Notes under the pieces: model-generated | Told to the model about the DNA's origin: nothing | Seen by the model: the letters and a program-made list of their open reading frames with translations, nothing else | Database searches by the model: none | Assembly: GCA_964036155.1 (NCBI GenBank) | Contig: OZ038422.1 | Location: 63,387,201 to 63,451,200, forward strand | Source of the DNA: Diploscapter coronatus | Taxonomy: Eukaryota; Nematoda; Chromadorea; Rhabditida; Rhabditidae | Direction of reading: 5' to 3' | DNA length: 64,000 nucleotides | In this document: positions 11,972-24,026 of the stretch, in pieces | How the letters are laid out: each line of letters opens with the position of its first letter | Numbering within the stretch: the stretch's first letter is position 1 | Made by a program: the position numbers and the translations under genes

Positions 11972-14900
11972 ATGGAGCGAGTCACAGTGCGTATGGCTCG
12001 ATCGGATCGGCGGACGCCGTGGGGGTTCGGAGTGACGGAGGCACCAGACCGAAGCGTCGTCATTGTTAACGTTAGCTTTCCGAACTTATCGATATGCTCA
12101 CTCGATTGGCCTCTGCACCACATGCGCAACATTCGTGTTTGCGTAAGCTCCGGCCTCCTCTCTCAACCTCCCGCATTTTATTGCTGACAGCTGATTCTAA
12201 TGGCTACCACAAGGAGCGCATGTTACATCATCCCTGTTGCGTCATGCAGCTTCATTGAAAAGCAAGCCATTTTTATAAACTCGCTTTTTGTGGAGATCAG
12301 CCGTTTCTTAGTGAGAACTCACAAATTTGATATCAGTCAGTTTATTCACTCGGAAGAAAGAACACAATTGTTTGAGTGATGGGTAGCCGTTTTTTGCAGC
12401 ACGAAGCAGTGCGCCAGCTGAATTGATAGGGGCCATTTTTACGAGTTCGCTCGACGGCGAAGAGCTCAGTGTGGTGTGATAAGCGATAAGATCAGTGGAA
12501 AAGTTTGGAAATTTCAGAGGAATTTAAATAGACGTTTCTTTACAGATCTCTGATTCATATAGTAAAGTTTTTGCCATTTTCTTTCCTGATGGCGAATATC
12601 TGCTTCAATCATGTCATGTCAGTTCTCGCCATTCAATCTCTCCTATGTGGGAGTAGAATCTGAGAGTAAATGAGCAAAGTAGAGCTCCTCGGCGCTGAGA
12701 CAGCACTTTGAGCGAGGAGTGATAGGCGAAAATTTTTCCACTGCCGCTGTTCTCATTTCAAACGCTTAGCTCATTACAACATACAAGAAGAGGGGGGAAA
12801 ATGTCTAGAAGCAGGCATAGCGGCGAAGAAAATGCGACATGAGAAGTTCAATTCGCGGACTAAAATTAGCGCGGCAGAAAGAAAGTGTGAGGCAGGTTGT
12901 TACAGAATCTTATTCAATTTTCTGGAACTTTCTCTGATTACGCAACGAATTGAGAGATTGAAAGAGAGAGAGAGAGGGAGAGGGCAGCGCGTTAATGTGA
13001 GATTGATGGGTCACAAACGTTTATCTCTGCCCGCCGCTGCAGCAATCAAGACACCTGATGGCCAAAGGCTAATATAATTGCCAACTGAAAAACGTTATGA
13101 AATGAGAAATGAAATACGGGGATTTCTTCTAGGTTGTTGGTGGATCTCTGGCGGACAGAGCCGGACTTCGGAATGGAGATATCCTGGACAAACTCGAGGA
13201 TCTGGGCGACCTCGACATCATGGCCGTCGATCGGCTGCTCGTTACTTCTCTCGACAAAATTGAGCTTGTCGTTCATAGGTAAACCTCATGTCTTCGTGTT
13301 GGAAGAATTTTGCTTTTCCTGAATCAATCTGAACGCCTTTCGTTGAATTGGAACGATATTCCTTTCTCTCACTTTCTCCTCCCCGTTCCTTATCTCGGAA
13401 TTTATTATTTCATCTGTGCGCTTCCAAATCTATCGCAATCCTTCTTCTTCTTCATATTTCAATTTCAACAATTCACAAAGGCCTGAAGTCTAATGGTTCA
13501 GTTGAATTCTGCTAAGCCTTGGTAAAATTTCAAAATAACTTCAGAATGAGTTTCAATCCTAGGGCCGCGTCTGGTCCAGCGCGTATCTGGCGTCCGGAAA
13601 TTCGAGAGACGAATGAGGAGGGTCGTCCGTACTCTGTCAACCTCGAACACAGCAACGATGTAAGAAAAACAAAAAACTTAACTGAATACTTATTTCAAAG
13701 CGAACTATTTTAGTCCCGTCCTCCACAAGGCTTCAACTCTGCCGCTTTGCCCTTTGAAACGGACGCTCGCGTGAAGCACCTCCAGTATAATTCCCCGCTG
13801 GGACTCTACTCTGATTCCACGGCTGCCGAACAGTACATTCAACAGACGCAGGGATACGTTGATGGAGATCAGAGGTATTTTCTTTTTTTACGAACTGTAC
13901 GAATTCACGCCTTTCTCCTCTTTCCAAAAGAGAGACACTTGGCTAGAAGAGAGAAAAAGATTTTGCGCTCTGGCTTTATTCGTCGCTTGGCGAGCCCAAA
14001 TTCGCCATTTATTTTCGTCCGTTTTTCGATTTCTTCGTTTTAATTGCCTAATTACTTGTTTTTTTCGTGATTAGCCAACTAATTATCGGTAATTTCAGAA
14101 GGCCTCGCTCACTGCCACTTGTAAGGACACTTCACAGCCGCCACAGACCTGCCCCAACCTGGAAAATTAGATAAATTTTTCTGCGACGGTTTGAGGCGGC
14201 AGTGAGCGAGGCCTTCTGAAATAATCGATAATTAGTTAGCTAATCACGAAAAAACAAGTAATTAGGCAATTAAAACGAAGAAATCGAAAAACGGACGAAA
14301 ATAAATGGCGAATTTGGGCTCGCCAAGCGACGAATAAAGCCAGAGCGCAAAATCTTTTTCTCTCTTCTAGCCAAGTGTCTCTCTTTTGGAAAGAGGAGAA
14401 AGGCGTGGAATTAATCAAATTCGTGAGATAAAAGCACTCCTTTCATTATTGCGTTCATTCGTTCATTTCATGCAGAGGCTTCCTGGGGCGAGATGCCCTA
14501 AATTCTTTTGTCTCATGCAAATGCGCTTGAATCTGCGAATTTAACGCCCGAAACAACATCGGTAGTCATTTATTGGGATTTTATGCTTAAAGTTGAATAT
14601 GACAGGGTCGAGAGAAAATATTGAACCAAAGTCTACGATTGAAAGAGCAAGTTAGGTTTTACTGAGGAGCTGGAGGAGCACCACGTTCTCCCCAGGTGTG
14701 TTCTGGGGCACATCCCTCTGGGAGGAGCTTCTTGAGGGCCTCGAAGTCGTCCTTGTGTGCCTTCATGAATTCTCTCCAAGCTGCCTTGTCGTCCTTGTCA
14801 GCGCTGGCTTTCAACTTTTGCATCTAAAAACATTTTGGAAAAGAGGAATATAAAATTCGAATACCTCTTCCTTGACCTGCTCTGGGGTGACGTTGACAAT

Positions 14901-17900
14901 CGACCCGTCTTCCAAAGAACTGACGAATTTCTGGAACTGCTCTGCACCATTCAAAGCGGGCTGGTTGGCGACGGCAGCCTCAGCGAGCTTCTTCATGCCG
15001 TCAATCAGAGCCTGCCAGTTGTCGCCAACTGCAGCCTTGAACCCATCGTAGGCAGCCTTCTTCTCATCTGCGGTAGCGCTTGGATTGTGGAACGCCTTGA
15101 CCATCTGAAAGCAGAAAGCCTGTGGATGAGCATGAAGAAGACGGGCTTACAGCTGCACAAGCTGGGTTCGAAGGCAGCGGCATCTGATGATCTCCTCGTC
15201 CATGCGGCTTGGATCCAACAATCGCCAGAACAGCACAAGCAACCAAGAGTCGGAACATCGTCTGGTTAAAAGAAACTGAGTTCAAATTTACAGCAATGGC
15301 AGTAAAAAGAATATCTCCCAATCTCGATGTGATTCGAGCGAGCAGACTGGTATTTATAGGGGGTTTATGTGGTTGGGGCAGGCAAGGATTGTCCTATTCT
15401 GACTAATAGACGCAGGCGATCATATTTGGCATTGTTCAGCCAAACTCGCACACGCACAGACATCCCCTATCAAATCATTGTGAAATCCCTCGCCGCTTTG
15501 CTAGGGGGGCAAATTAGGACTCAGAAATCTGCTATTGCTGTTGCTGAACTCGTAATCCTGTGGCTCGTTCAAATTTCAATATCAACATTTTGTGTCCACA
15601 ACGTTACATGGCTCCCATTTTCACTTTTCCCCTTTTTCTCTGCGTCTCTTCATTCTGCGCGCTATCTCCTTTCTTGTTTTCTCCTCACTTCACGCACTAT
15701 CTCCTATCTTATTTCCTCCTCACTTCACGCACTATCTCCTATCTTATTTTCTCTTCATCCCGCGCACTATCTCCTTTCTTATTTCCTCCTCACTTCACGC
15801 ACTATCTCCTTTCTTATTTCCTCCTCACTTCACGCACTATCTCCTTTCTTATTTCCTCCTCACTTCACGCACTATCTCCTTTCTTATTTCCTCCTCACTT
15901 CACGCACTATCTCCTTTCTTATTTTCTCCTCACTTCACGCACTATCTCCTTTCTTATTTCCTCCTCACTTCACGCACTATCTCCTATCTTATTTTCTCTT
16001 CATCCCGCGCACTATCTCCTTTCTTATTTCCTCCTCACTTCACGCACTATCTCCTATCTTATTTCCTCCTCACTTCACGCACTATCTCCTATCTTATTTT
16101 CTCTTCATCCCGCGCACTATCTCCTTTCTTATTTCCTCCTCACTTCACGCACTATCTCCTATCTTATTTCCTCCTCACTTCACGCACTATCTCCTATCTT
16201 ATTTTCTCCTCACTTCACGCGCTATCTCCTTTCTTATTTTCTCCCCACTTCACGCGCTATCTCCTTTCTTGTTTTCTCCCCACTTCGCGCGCTATTTTTT
16301 CGCTGCTCGCTCGTTGTGTATACCGTAAAAAGGGAGCCATATAACGATGTGGTTCAGTATCTGATGTAGCATTTAGAATCACTGAGTTTCGCGTGTAGGC
16401 GCAGCAATTATACTCCAATCGATAAAACCGGATATTGAACTTTAAGAGAACACAAATATGACTCAACCCGTTGAACTCCGCAAATATTGATGTGAATATA
16501 GAATCGGTAACATCTGAACAAACATAATTATTGGAAGTTTTCAGATCGGCAAGAAACGTCGCTCAGAAAGACACTCCCTCGTACTTGAGAAGTGAAGCGC
16601 TGAAGCAAATCAAGGAAGAAGAAGGCAGAGGGGGTAATTAAGAAAGTAATTGTATGTAAGTAGCTAATTATCTTCCAGCGTCGACGCTATCTTCGCATCC
16701 CAACCCAGAGGGTCTTCCAGTTTGTTTCGCTTGCCAGCGACCAATTTTGTGAGTCACGACTACTCAAACTCAATTATTACACTTTATTCCCCTAAAAAGA
16801 GTGCAACTAAGGAATATCGTGAGCATTTTAACATTATCCTCTTTTTGCATTCATTATTTAACCCAGAACACAACAGTTCTGAGCGATTAGGCTATTTCTC
16901 AGTTATCGAGGAACACAAATCAGAGTACTTTACTTTTTCGAAACTTCAACAACACATTCATGAGATTTATTAGTTCACCAATCGTGCCGTAGAGGGATAA
17001 GGGTGAAATGCACGAAAAATGAGGACAGAGTGAGATCATTTAATGGGAAAAGAGCGAATTTAGCCGAGCATAATCGCTCCGCCGGTGCGGTAGAGTCGGG
17101 CTGCTCGAGGTTCGATGAACGCTTGATAACCTCCGCCCATGCCGTCAACTAAAAATTTGACTTGTCTTGGAAAAAGTGAAAAATCAACCTCCAGCATCAT
17201 CCAAACTTTTCTTATGACGTGCCACGTAGTAGTAATTGCAATGTGCCTGAAATTTAAAAGATTTTTTTGATACCAAAGAAACCAGACCTGCATAATGAAA
17301 TAGAAAAGTACTAGGAAGCAAAGCATGAACTGACCCAGTCGAAACATTCTGAAAAATAAAATATTTTTTAACGAGTTATCAATTTTAGAGGAGTAATGGC
17401 TCGAGCTCAGGGCAGGGATTTGCATGGAGATTGCTTGGCCTGCGCCACCTGCGGGAATAGTCTCAGAAATGTGGGGCACCATTTTATCGATGGTAAGCTG
17501 ATGAGGCAACTAATAGAAGTAGTACGAAAACATATAGTCGCATAAAATTACTCAAGATTGTAGAATTCGCTACTGTCACCTACTTTTACAAGAGTTAATT
17601 AATTGCGTAATACGTATAGTAATTTGCAACAATAGAGACTTTAAGAGAAATTCTACTGTGATGTACACGCCGCTCAGAAGAGAAGCTCCTCAAGAGGCCC
17701 GGTAGACCCGAATCTCATGTCGTAAGTTCTTCTAAAGGGGAACGAAAATAGATCCGGGAAACCCGAAAGAATTTCGAGCGTGCTGACACGTGGAAACGAG
17801 AGATGATCTATCATGGACATATGAATTTCAAATGTCACGTTTGATAGATTGAAAATTTTTCGCTAGCTTAAGGACAATAAGCGACCTTTGGAAAATGGGG

Positions 17901-20900
17901 TGAATTAAATTAGCCGCCTGCCGCTGGCTTTCTGGGGGTGGAACCAGAAATTCAACAACACGTTACTTTAAATGCTACAAAGACTGACGATGGCGGGTGT
18001 GTTAAGGCTTATTAAATCTACGCGAGCGATATAAGTAGCTCCGCGGGGAGTATTTTCAGTCCGATAATGAGATATCGAAGCTAAGCTGGTGGCGAATGAA
18101 GGAGGTAAGTTCGCAAGACAATAGCAAGCTGGACTACTTAAATTTGATATATGCGCTACTTGCTCGCAATATCGCATTAAAAACGTTCTTTCGCCTGAGC
18201 TTGGAATGGAACTTAGTCAAACTGTTGCAGTGCCAGAAAATAATGAACTAAAATGAGTAGAGCCGCTGCTAGCGAGAGTATGAGCTGCACGTCCCATGTA
18301 GTTTTACGGCCTTTGCTTCCAGTGTCCGTAATTTGAGGAAGACAAAGGAGCGAGACCAATAAGCCACTCTCCAAAACATCTTCAGACTACCATAAAACAG
18401 CGAAGTTCGCCGTTTGCAAGAGACGACCTAATAATAATAATAATAATAATTTACCATTCAGCTACATTTTGAAGTGACGAACGAAGACTAAGAATATACA
18501 CGTCATAGATTGGATTTAGACGAGTTCCTCCGACTGCCGCTCAGCCAACTCGTCCCTCAGAGCCACCGCGGTCCTTCTATCAGTCTGAAGTTCTCTCGTC
18601 CAGGCCTCTCTCGGTGTCCCCCGTCCCAGCGCCAGGCACTACCGTCATCACTCACTACCACACACCCAAGACTCAGGGAATTATCAAGTAGCAAAGTTTT
18701 TTGATAAATTTGAAAATGAGCTCTCTTAAGCTCTGACAACCGAGGAGTGCCAAAAGCGATCTTTGGAGCCGATCTTCAGAAGGTCACCACGCATGGAGGC
18801 AACAGCTCGACTGGAATGGGCGGAACAGTTTATGGTGGCGGACCTCCTCCTTCGAACCAGAACTCTGGAATGAACTATGGTGGAAACTACGGCGGAAACC
18901 CCGGATACAACCTAGGGAGAGATGGACGTGATTCTATGACGAATTCGATGACAGGCTCAGGATATGGAGCAAACGCCATCTTTGGACAAGGTAAACATTG
19001 CTAGCATTTACACACTAAGATCTGGTTGAAGGTGGCGGAAACTTTGGACCCAGCAACTACAATAGTTCGTCCAGTCAGCAGCATACGACGAGAAACATTC
19101 CAGTTCAGCACCAGCAAGCGCCGCCCCCGATCCCGTCCAGCCAACCTCCAAATATCAATACCCAGGGTAATTTAGAGAGAATGCATGTGCAAACCTGTCC
19201 TCGTTCAATTGTCCATGTCTCAAATTTATGTAGTGTCCGAGTCACGTGTTCCAACGTCCCTTCGTAGTGCCGTGTCGCCAAGAAAGACCGGCAAGGCTCC
19301 GCGACCCTGGCCTCCGCCCCCAGCCGCGCCGACGAACAAGTACTGGCAGATCGAACCAGCCATTCAAATCAAGGTTCGGGAGATCGAGCAAAGTTTCGAA
19401 ATTCGAATTTGAAAATTTCAGCTCGAGCGATCGAAAGACGAACCGCGAACGTTAGAGGAAATGATCCGCGAAGACGACTGCAAAGCGAAACCCGAGAAAT
19501 CGGCGAAAAAGTCGCAGTCAAGAAGGAGCGACCCAAGAAGGAGATCGCAAATATCTGGAGGCGACGTGAGGGTGGCAATCAGTCAGTCTCAGCAGCCTGA
19601 AGCGACGGTCAGCACGAACGTGTGCGCTTCAAGGTCCACCCCTGAAATACACGTTACTGGTCCGGCAGTGGACCCGCCCAAAATCGTCGATGGAATTCAT
19701 TGGACCGTCATCCACTCTCCTGAGTCGCCAAAATATAGGCCGAAAGACGAGCCTGCTCAGCAGCAGTCGCCGAAACGAATCATCCCAGAAGGAACGAAAA
19801 CCGAGCCGTCTCAAGTAGTCAGGAGGCCGATCCCAGTCGTCGCGAACTCGAAAATGCCACTGAAGATCCAGCAAGCGAATGAGCGGAGAGAACGGAAGTT
19901 GGAGCCGCCTCCAATCGAAATCGTATCTCCTATCATCAAGATGGTCAGCCGTCCACAGTATATGAATCCATTGCCGCCGGAATTGGCGCAAGTCCCACCA
20001 GTCGACCAACATTCGCCCATGTCAGTCAGCTCCGCAACGTCTGATATTCCAGACGTGTCGAGACCGACCTACATTGTGGATGACATCGACGTCACAGCAT
20101 ACCTCCAAGCCAGAGATGCAGCCATCCGAATGAAGCGGGGAGAAGAAGTCAGAAGGATGGAAGAGGAACGACGTTTGTTCGAAGAAATGGGAAAGGCGCA
20201 AATCTCGCCCTCAATGCAACTGCTGCCCAGCAGAACTACAACGCATCCAGTGAAGGTCATCGAAGAAGAAAGCCAGAGGAGCCAGGCTGCCGCTCAAGGA
20301 CTTGGACTGCTGAAGCCAATCGAGACGATCGACTCGAGTACCTCGCCAATACCGATGATCCAGTTCGATCGTCATCATCAGCATCCACACACAAGCCAAG
20401 TGCAAGAAAAGCTTGAAGCGTCGAAGAAGCAGGAAGCCAAGAAGAAGAAGAAGATGACCCCACAAAGCTCTGAAGACAAGCCAGAAAAGTCCGGAAAGAA
20501 AGTTGGACCAGTTCAAGTCCACAAGATGGTGAGCGTATGGGAACAGCAGACAGCAGATCGTCCACAGGCTGTTTCGCATGCTCCAGTAAAATCGTCCACA
20601 AGAGGCGGGGACAATAAGAAGGAGCTCGTCAAGCCGCTGCGGAAGGTGGACTTCAGCAAGGAGCAGCAGCCGCAGCAAGTATTGGGGATAGTTCAGGGCC
20701 AGTCCGTCGTGGTGCAGGACTTGAATTCCGAAAGGCAGGGTACAATGCCTCCTGCGCCACCACTTCGACGAGATTCTCCTGCACAAGTGCTCCAGCAGAT
20801 CTCAAGACCACAAACTCTTGGCCAGAGAGACTATCCAGATATCAGAAGGGATCTCCCACCTCCAGTCCCAAATCGGCGACATTTACAGCAGCAGGGCCAG

Positions 20901-22580
20901 AGCTATCGAGAGGAATGGGCCGAAGTAGCAGACATCGTGGACGAAAGCGACATCCTCACCGTTACATCAGTAGACGACGATACGCGGCGAAGTGAGCAGA
21001 GCCAGATGAGGGCTTCGTACGACGGAGACAGCGAAAGCCTTCAAGGATCGTTGGACGCGATGGAAGAAGAGCGTGATCGGTTGCTCCAAGGAAACGAGCC
21101 AGAGGACGAGACTCAGAGCGAACGAGATCTCCGAATCGTCGCAGCCTTGAATGCTCGGCTCCAGGACATCCGGGAAATGGAGGAAGCGGATAGGGTGAAA
21201 GCCATCGAGTGCATCGAGCGTCACCAAAGAAGTCTGGAACAGCAGCAGGACCAACTAAGCCACCTCCTTGACAGCGCAATTGAATACCTGAAGCACCTCG
21301 ACGAACGTGTTGCCGAGAAGAAGGCCAAAAAGTCGCAGGAAACCCAGGAGCTAGAAGAGTTCGGGAAGCTGGAGAAGCTTCATCGGCAGATCCAAGAACT
21401 GAAGGAGGGTCGTGATCTTCAAGAGGTCGAAAACAAACCGCCTACTCCACCAGCCAGGAGACATCCTTTCGTCAAAACGGACAGCTTGAATGAAGCACTT
21501 GAGGAGCTGGGTACAATCAAGATCACCCCCGCAGCTAAATTCATCTCCCAGAAGATTAACGAGAGATTGGAAGCTGAAATTGAAGGTTCTACATGTCTTG
21601 TATCTGTGTTTCGCGTCTCAATAAAATTTAAAACCAGCCTGGAGCATTATTTTAGGAAATCAAGGTGGCTACACCCGTACGACGACCGAGAGAACTGTCA
21701 TGAATGGAGCTGGAAATGGGTACGGTGGCATGGACTACCCTCCCGGGGGACAGACGACGTTCAACAGCAACACAGCTCGCACAGTGACTTCGGGATCTTT
21801 GAATAGTGGTGGAGGATCAGGAAGGGTTCCATACTGCGAGGCTTGCAAGCAGCAGATCAGGTGGGAAATTTGGTACGAAAATTTAATAATGCCAAACACC
21901 TGCAGAGGAGCTTTCGTTCTGGCGACTGGTCTAGCGTGGTGCCCCGAACACTTCGTCTGCGCAAATCCATCCTGCGGTCGTCGTCTGCTGGAGTGTGGAT
22001 TCGTTGAGGAAGGCGGAAGAAAATACTGCGAGGGTTGCTTCGAAAGCCATATTGCTCCCCGATGCGCCAAGTGCACCAAACCTATCGTCTCGGTAAGTTC
22101 GAGAAATTTTTTCCCGAAGATAACGAAGAAAACTTTAGGACTGTTTGAACGCGCTCCAGAAGAAGTGGCATCCGACGTGCTTCGTCTGCGCGCACTGTCA
22201 GAAACCATTCGGCAATTCAGCCTTCTACTTGGAGCAAGGCCTGCCGTATTGTGAGAAGGACTGGAACATGCTGTTCACAACTAAGTGCGTCAGTTGCTCG
22301 TACCCCATCGAGGCTGGCGACAGATGGGTTGAAGCTCTCGGGCAGGCATTCCATTCCAATTGCTTCAATTGCTCGGTAGTTTTAAAATGTTTTAAATAAT
22401 AACCAAAACATAAATGTCAATTGCCATCTCGTTATAATTTATAATATTGCCGTTTATTTACATTTAATTAATGATATTTTTCAGCTTTAATTAAAACATT
22501 TCCAGAGATGTCACACAAATCTGGAAGGCGAGAGCTTCTACGCACGAAATGGTCAACCATTCTGCCGACTCCACGCATAA
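11972..22580 (+). CDS. alp-1: ALP/Enigma-family PDZ-LIM protein, complete
   Basis: Actin/alpha-actinin-binding scaffold of muscle dense bodies (Z-line equivalents). Seventeen exons: 11972-12070, 13133-13278, 13545-13659, 13714-13874, 16545-16633, 16679-16748, 17389-17492, 17646-17721, 18520-18687, 18731-18990, 19032-19166, 19234-19373, 19422-21585, 21656-21860, 21906-22092, 22139-22375, 22506-22580. All phases close: 1476 aa. Residues 1-82 form a PDZ domain with a WGFGV binding loop; the ZM (Zasp-like) motif around 135-165 includes HLQYNSPLGLYSDST; LIM1 is at about 218-270; a long Pro/Gln/Ser-rich linker follows with a charged coiled coil at about 1080-1190; LIM2-4 fill 1302-1476 with the expected Cys/His pairs and the protein ends FCRLHA. 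This is the PDZ plus four-LIM long form known from C. elegans alp-1. Shorter isoforms from internal promoters are likely but not visible. Two antisense genes, a foldback element and a minisatellite lie in its introns. Confidence 0.96.
12071..13132 (+). other. Intron 1 of alp-1
   Basis: Spacer of 1062 bases separating the two halves of the PDZ domain. It contains a short GA run near 12965-12985 but no supported exon. A long first intron inside the PDZ-coding part is a likely place for muscle enhancers, though none was identified. Confidence 0.6.
13902..14412. mobile_element. Foldback (hairpin) element in alp-1 intron 4
   Basis: Two arms of about 215 bases (13902-14116 and 14198-14412) are almost perfect reverse complements around an 81-base loop. 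At the outer end the arms differ by one base (AGGCGTGAATT against AGGCGTGGAATT). The inner arms end in AGGCCTCGCTCACTGCC. There is no coding capacity; the two similar open frames at 13859 and 14236 on opposite strands are simply the same arm read twice. Such a structure is typical of foldback or MITE elements with long inverted repeats; target duplications were not clear. Confidence 0.85.
14659..15258 (-). CDS. Small secreted helical protein nested in alp-1 intron 4
   Basis: Family not firmly recognised. Three exons (15151-15258, 14865-15104, 14659-14823) close in phase to give 170 aa. Residues 1-16 (MFRLLVACAVLAIVGS) are a signal peptide. The mature chain is alanine/lysine-rich and predicted alpha-helical, with one cysteine before and one near the end of the helical region (positions about 34 and 157) that could pair, and a Pro-rich tail ending APPAPQ. 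Size and composition recall nematode-specific secreted families such as SXP/RAL-2 (DUF148), but no diagnostic motif is claimed. A minus-strand TATA box lies at 15351-15358 and a polyadenylation signal (TTTATT on plus) at 14569-14574. Codon use is biased as in the vitellogenin gene, suggesting abundant expression. It is antisense to its host gene. Confidence 0.88.
15351..15358 (-). promoter_or_regulatory. TATA box of the nested secreted-protein gene
   Basis: TATAAATA on the minus strand, 93 bases upstream of the start codon at 15258. No other AT-rich core motif lies between, and no splice acceptor sits next to the start, so this gene is likely to be promoter-driven and not trans-spliced. Confidence 0.6.
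15666..16295 (+). repeat. 35-bp minisatellite, 18 units in perfect register
   Basis: Exactly 18 consecutive 35-base units, each beginning CTCCT and ending in a CACGCACTAT-like block, with no indels (630 bases). Units differ at a few positions: TTTCTT or ATCTT, TTTCC or TTTTC, CTCACTTCA or TTCATCCCG, and CACTAT or CGCTAT near both ends. Because 35 is not a multiple of 3 and no unit carries a stop, all three plus-strand frames stay open, producing three long spurious open frames. The array lies in alp-1 intron 4, about 300 bases upstream of the nested antisense gene. Confidence 0.97.
17060..17347 (-). CDS. 68-aa secreted peptide precursor nested in alp-1 LIM1 intron
   Basis: Not a recognised family. 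Three tiny exons (17288-17347, 17189-17246, 17060-17148) with good splice sites close in phase. Residues 1 to about 23 (MFRLGQFMLCFLVLFYFIMQ followed by AHC) form a strong signal peptide. The mature part begins NYYYVARHKK and continues SLDDAGVDGMGGGYQAF, IEPRAARLYR, TGGAIMLG. A basic pair (KK), single arginines and a C-terminal glycine (possible amidation) are what a small neuropeptide-like precursor would show, but this is inference. It lies wholly inside the intron (16749-17388) that splits the first LIM domain of alp-1, on the opposite strand. An ATTAAA-type signal lies just downstream at 17045-17039. Confidence 0.75.
   Translation of the reverse strand: MFRLGQFMLCFLVLFYFIMQVWFLWYQKNLLNFRHIAITTTWHVIRKVWMMLEVDFSLFPRQVKFLVDGMGGGYQAFIEPRAARLYRTGGAIMLG
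18429..18452 (+). repeat. (TAA)n microsatellite
   Basis: About seven TAA units in the intron before alp-1 exon 9. No other feature is linked to it. Confidence 0.85.
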
Positions 22581-24026
22581 TTGTTTGAAACAAATATTTA
22601 ATTTTTTTCTTCAGTTATTTCTTATTGAAAATGTACCCATCTTCCGAATTACCTTTATTTAGCTCAATGAGATTCGATTTTTTACTTCGATAAATAATAT
22701 CTCTTCATTTAGCATAGTTCGTAATATCCCATTTTACGCGTTGCTTTCACACACAATCATACTGAATGATGATTAACGTTTTAAGGTCGCACAATTATTA
22801 TTGAATATAATAGAATAATATTCACTAGATGCATAATATAATGTAATCTTATTTATAATGATACTATTTTCTGTATACTGTAAAAGAAATAAATAAATGA
22901 AATGGATCTTTGCTCTTGATTCAAGTTGGTGGAGAATTCATTAAGATGCATTCTTTGAATAACCAGAACAACTGACAAAAGGGGATCAGGACAATAGCAA
23001 GTGTCTCGGATCCGAACCAAACCCATATGGGTGAATACACCCATGGACCATAATCACAAAAGAGGGACACCAACAACACTATCATTGCACCCAAGTTGGC
23101 GACCCAAATATCGAAATTTCAATTTTTGACTTCAGAATCCTCGCACACGTCGACGTCAGAAAATTGCTTCTCATTTTTGCAAAAAATTTTGGAGACACGT
23201 TGGACCGAACCTTCAGCGATGATCAGTTGAGCACTTCAAAACGCCAGTTTTCGCTGTGGACCTAACAACTATTTGCGCCGTATCGTAGACGAGTTTGAAA
23301 TGTCGAAAATATTGCAGAGATTATGCAGAGGTTATGCAACTGGCGCCGCAGTGAAATAATCTCTGCCAGAGGTTATGCAGAGATTATACAGAGGTTATTT
23401 CCTTGCTGCGCCACTGTTCCGCCGCAGGGAAACAACCTCTGCACAATCTCTGCAATATTTTCCAGTGTAATGCATTGAAAAAATCAACTACCCGAATTGT
23501 TTTTGTGCATTTCGAAAAACAATTCATTTCTCTAACAGCACTCACTTTTATGGCAAGTGTCATATTACCAACATTTTTTAAATGAACGGACTATAATAAT
23601 GCGCAATAAAATCGAATACCATTTGCGTTTTACGAACGTAATGATCGAAAATGAGATATTTGAACTGAAAGTTATTTCCGACAAAACACTTTTTTCGAAT
23701 TTTGGAGTACTGTAGCTCCGCCCCCATATGTCGAAAATGAATGAGCCTTGACGCCCCACAATGCGACCCATAGGCCTCTCAATTAAAGAAAACCCATCGA
23801 AAACGAATTAAAACTGAGAGAAAAATCCGCATAACTGATTTGGTGGCAAAGATCAGAAAACACCACTTTTTGAAAATGACCTACGCCGATATCTCGATCA
23901 TTCGTTTTATTGTTAGTAACATTGTTCCACTTTTAAAGGTTCTAAAGAAGAAAACAAACTAAGTTGTGGTGGGGCAGTTGCTGTTGCAAAATAAAGATTT
24001 TTTTTTTTAAATTGAATTTCAATGTT
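22581..24026. other. Intergenic and alp-1 3' region
   Basis: AT-rich. The 3' UTR of alp-1 probably extends to near 22890 where AATAAA occurs within a run of AAATAAATAAA. The remainder carries degenerate repeat-like sequence, including the inverted repeat described at 23305-23465. No exon is supported. Confidence 0.5.
23305..23465. repeat. Imperfect inverted repeat rich in GCAGAG(A/G)TTAT
   Basis: The left end GAAAATATTGCAGAGATTAT is mirrored by the right end (reverse complement GAAAATATTGCAGAGATTGT). Between them the motif GCAGAGATTAT or GCAGAGGTTAT recurs several times in direct orientation. Probably a degraded short inverted-repeat element; boundaries are approximate. Confidence 0.6.

Noticed and set aside
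13859..14418. Two nearly identical open frames on opposite strands
   Set aside because: They are the two arms of the foldback element.
15369..16369. Three overlapping long open frames with repeats such as LLTSRTIS and SLHALSP
   Set aside because: All three are the 35-bp minisatellite read in different frames; no start, splice or codon evidence.
17060..17509. A 149-codon continuous minus-strand open frame
   Set aside because: It reads through two clear introns; the three-exon 68-aa model has proper splice signals and a signal peptide at its start. The upstream part is antisense to alp-1 exon 7.
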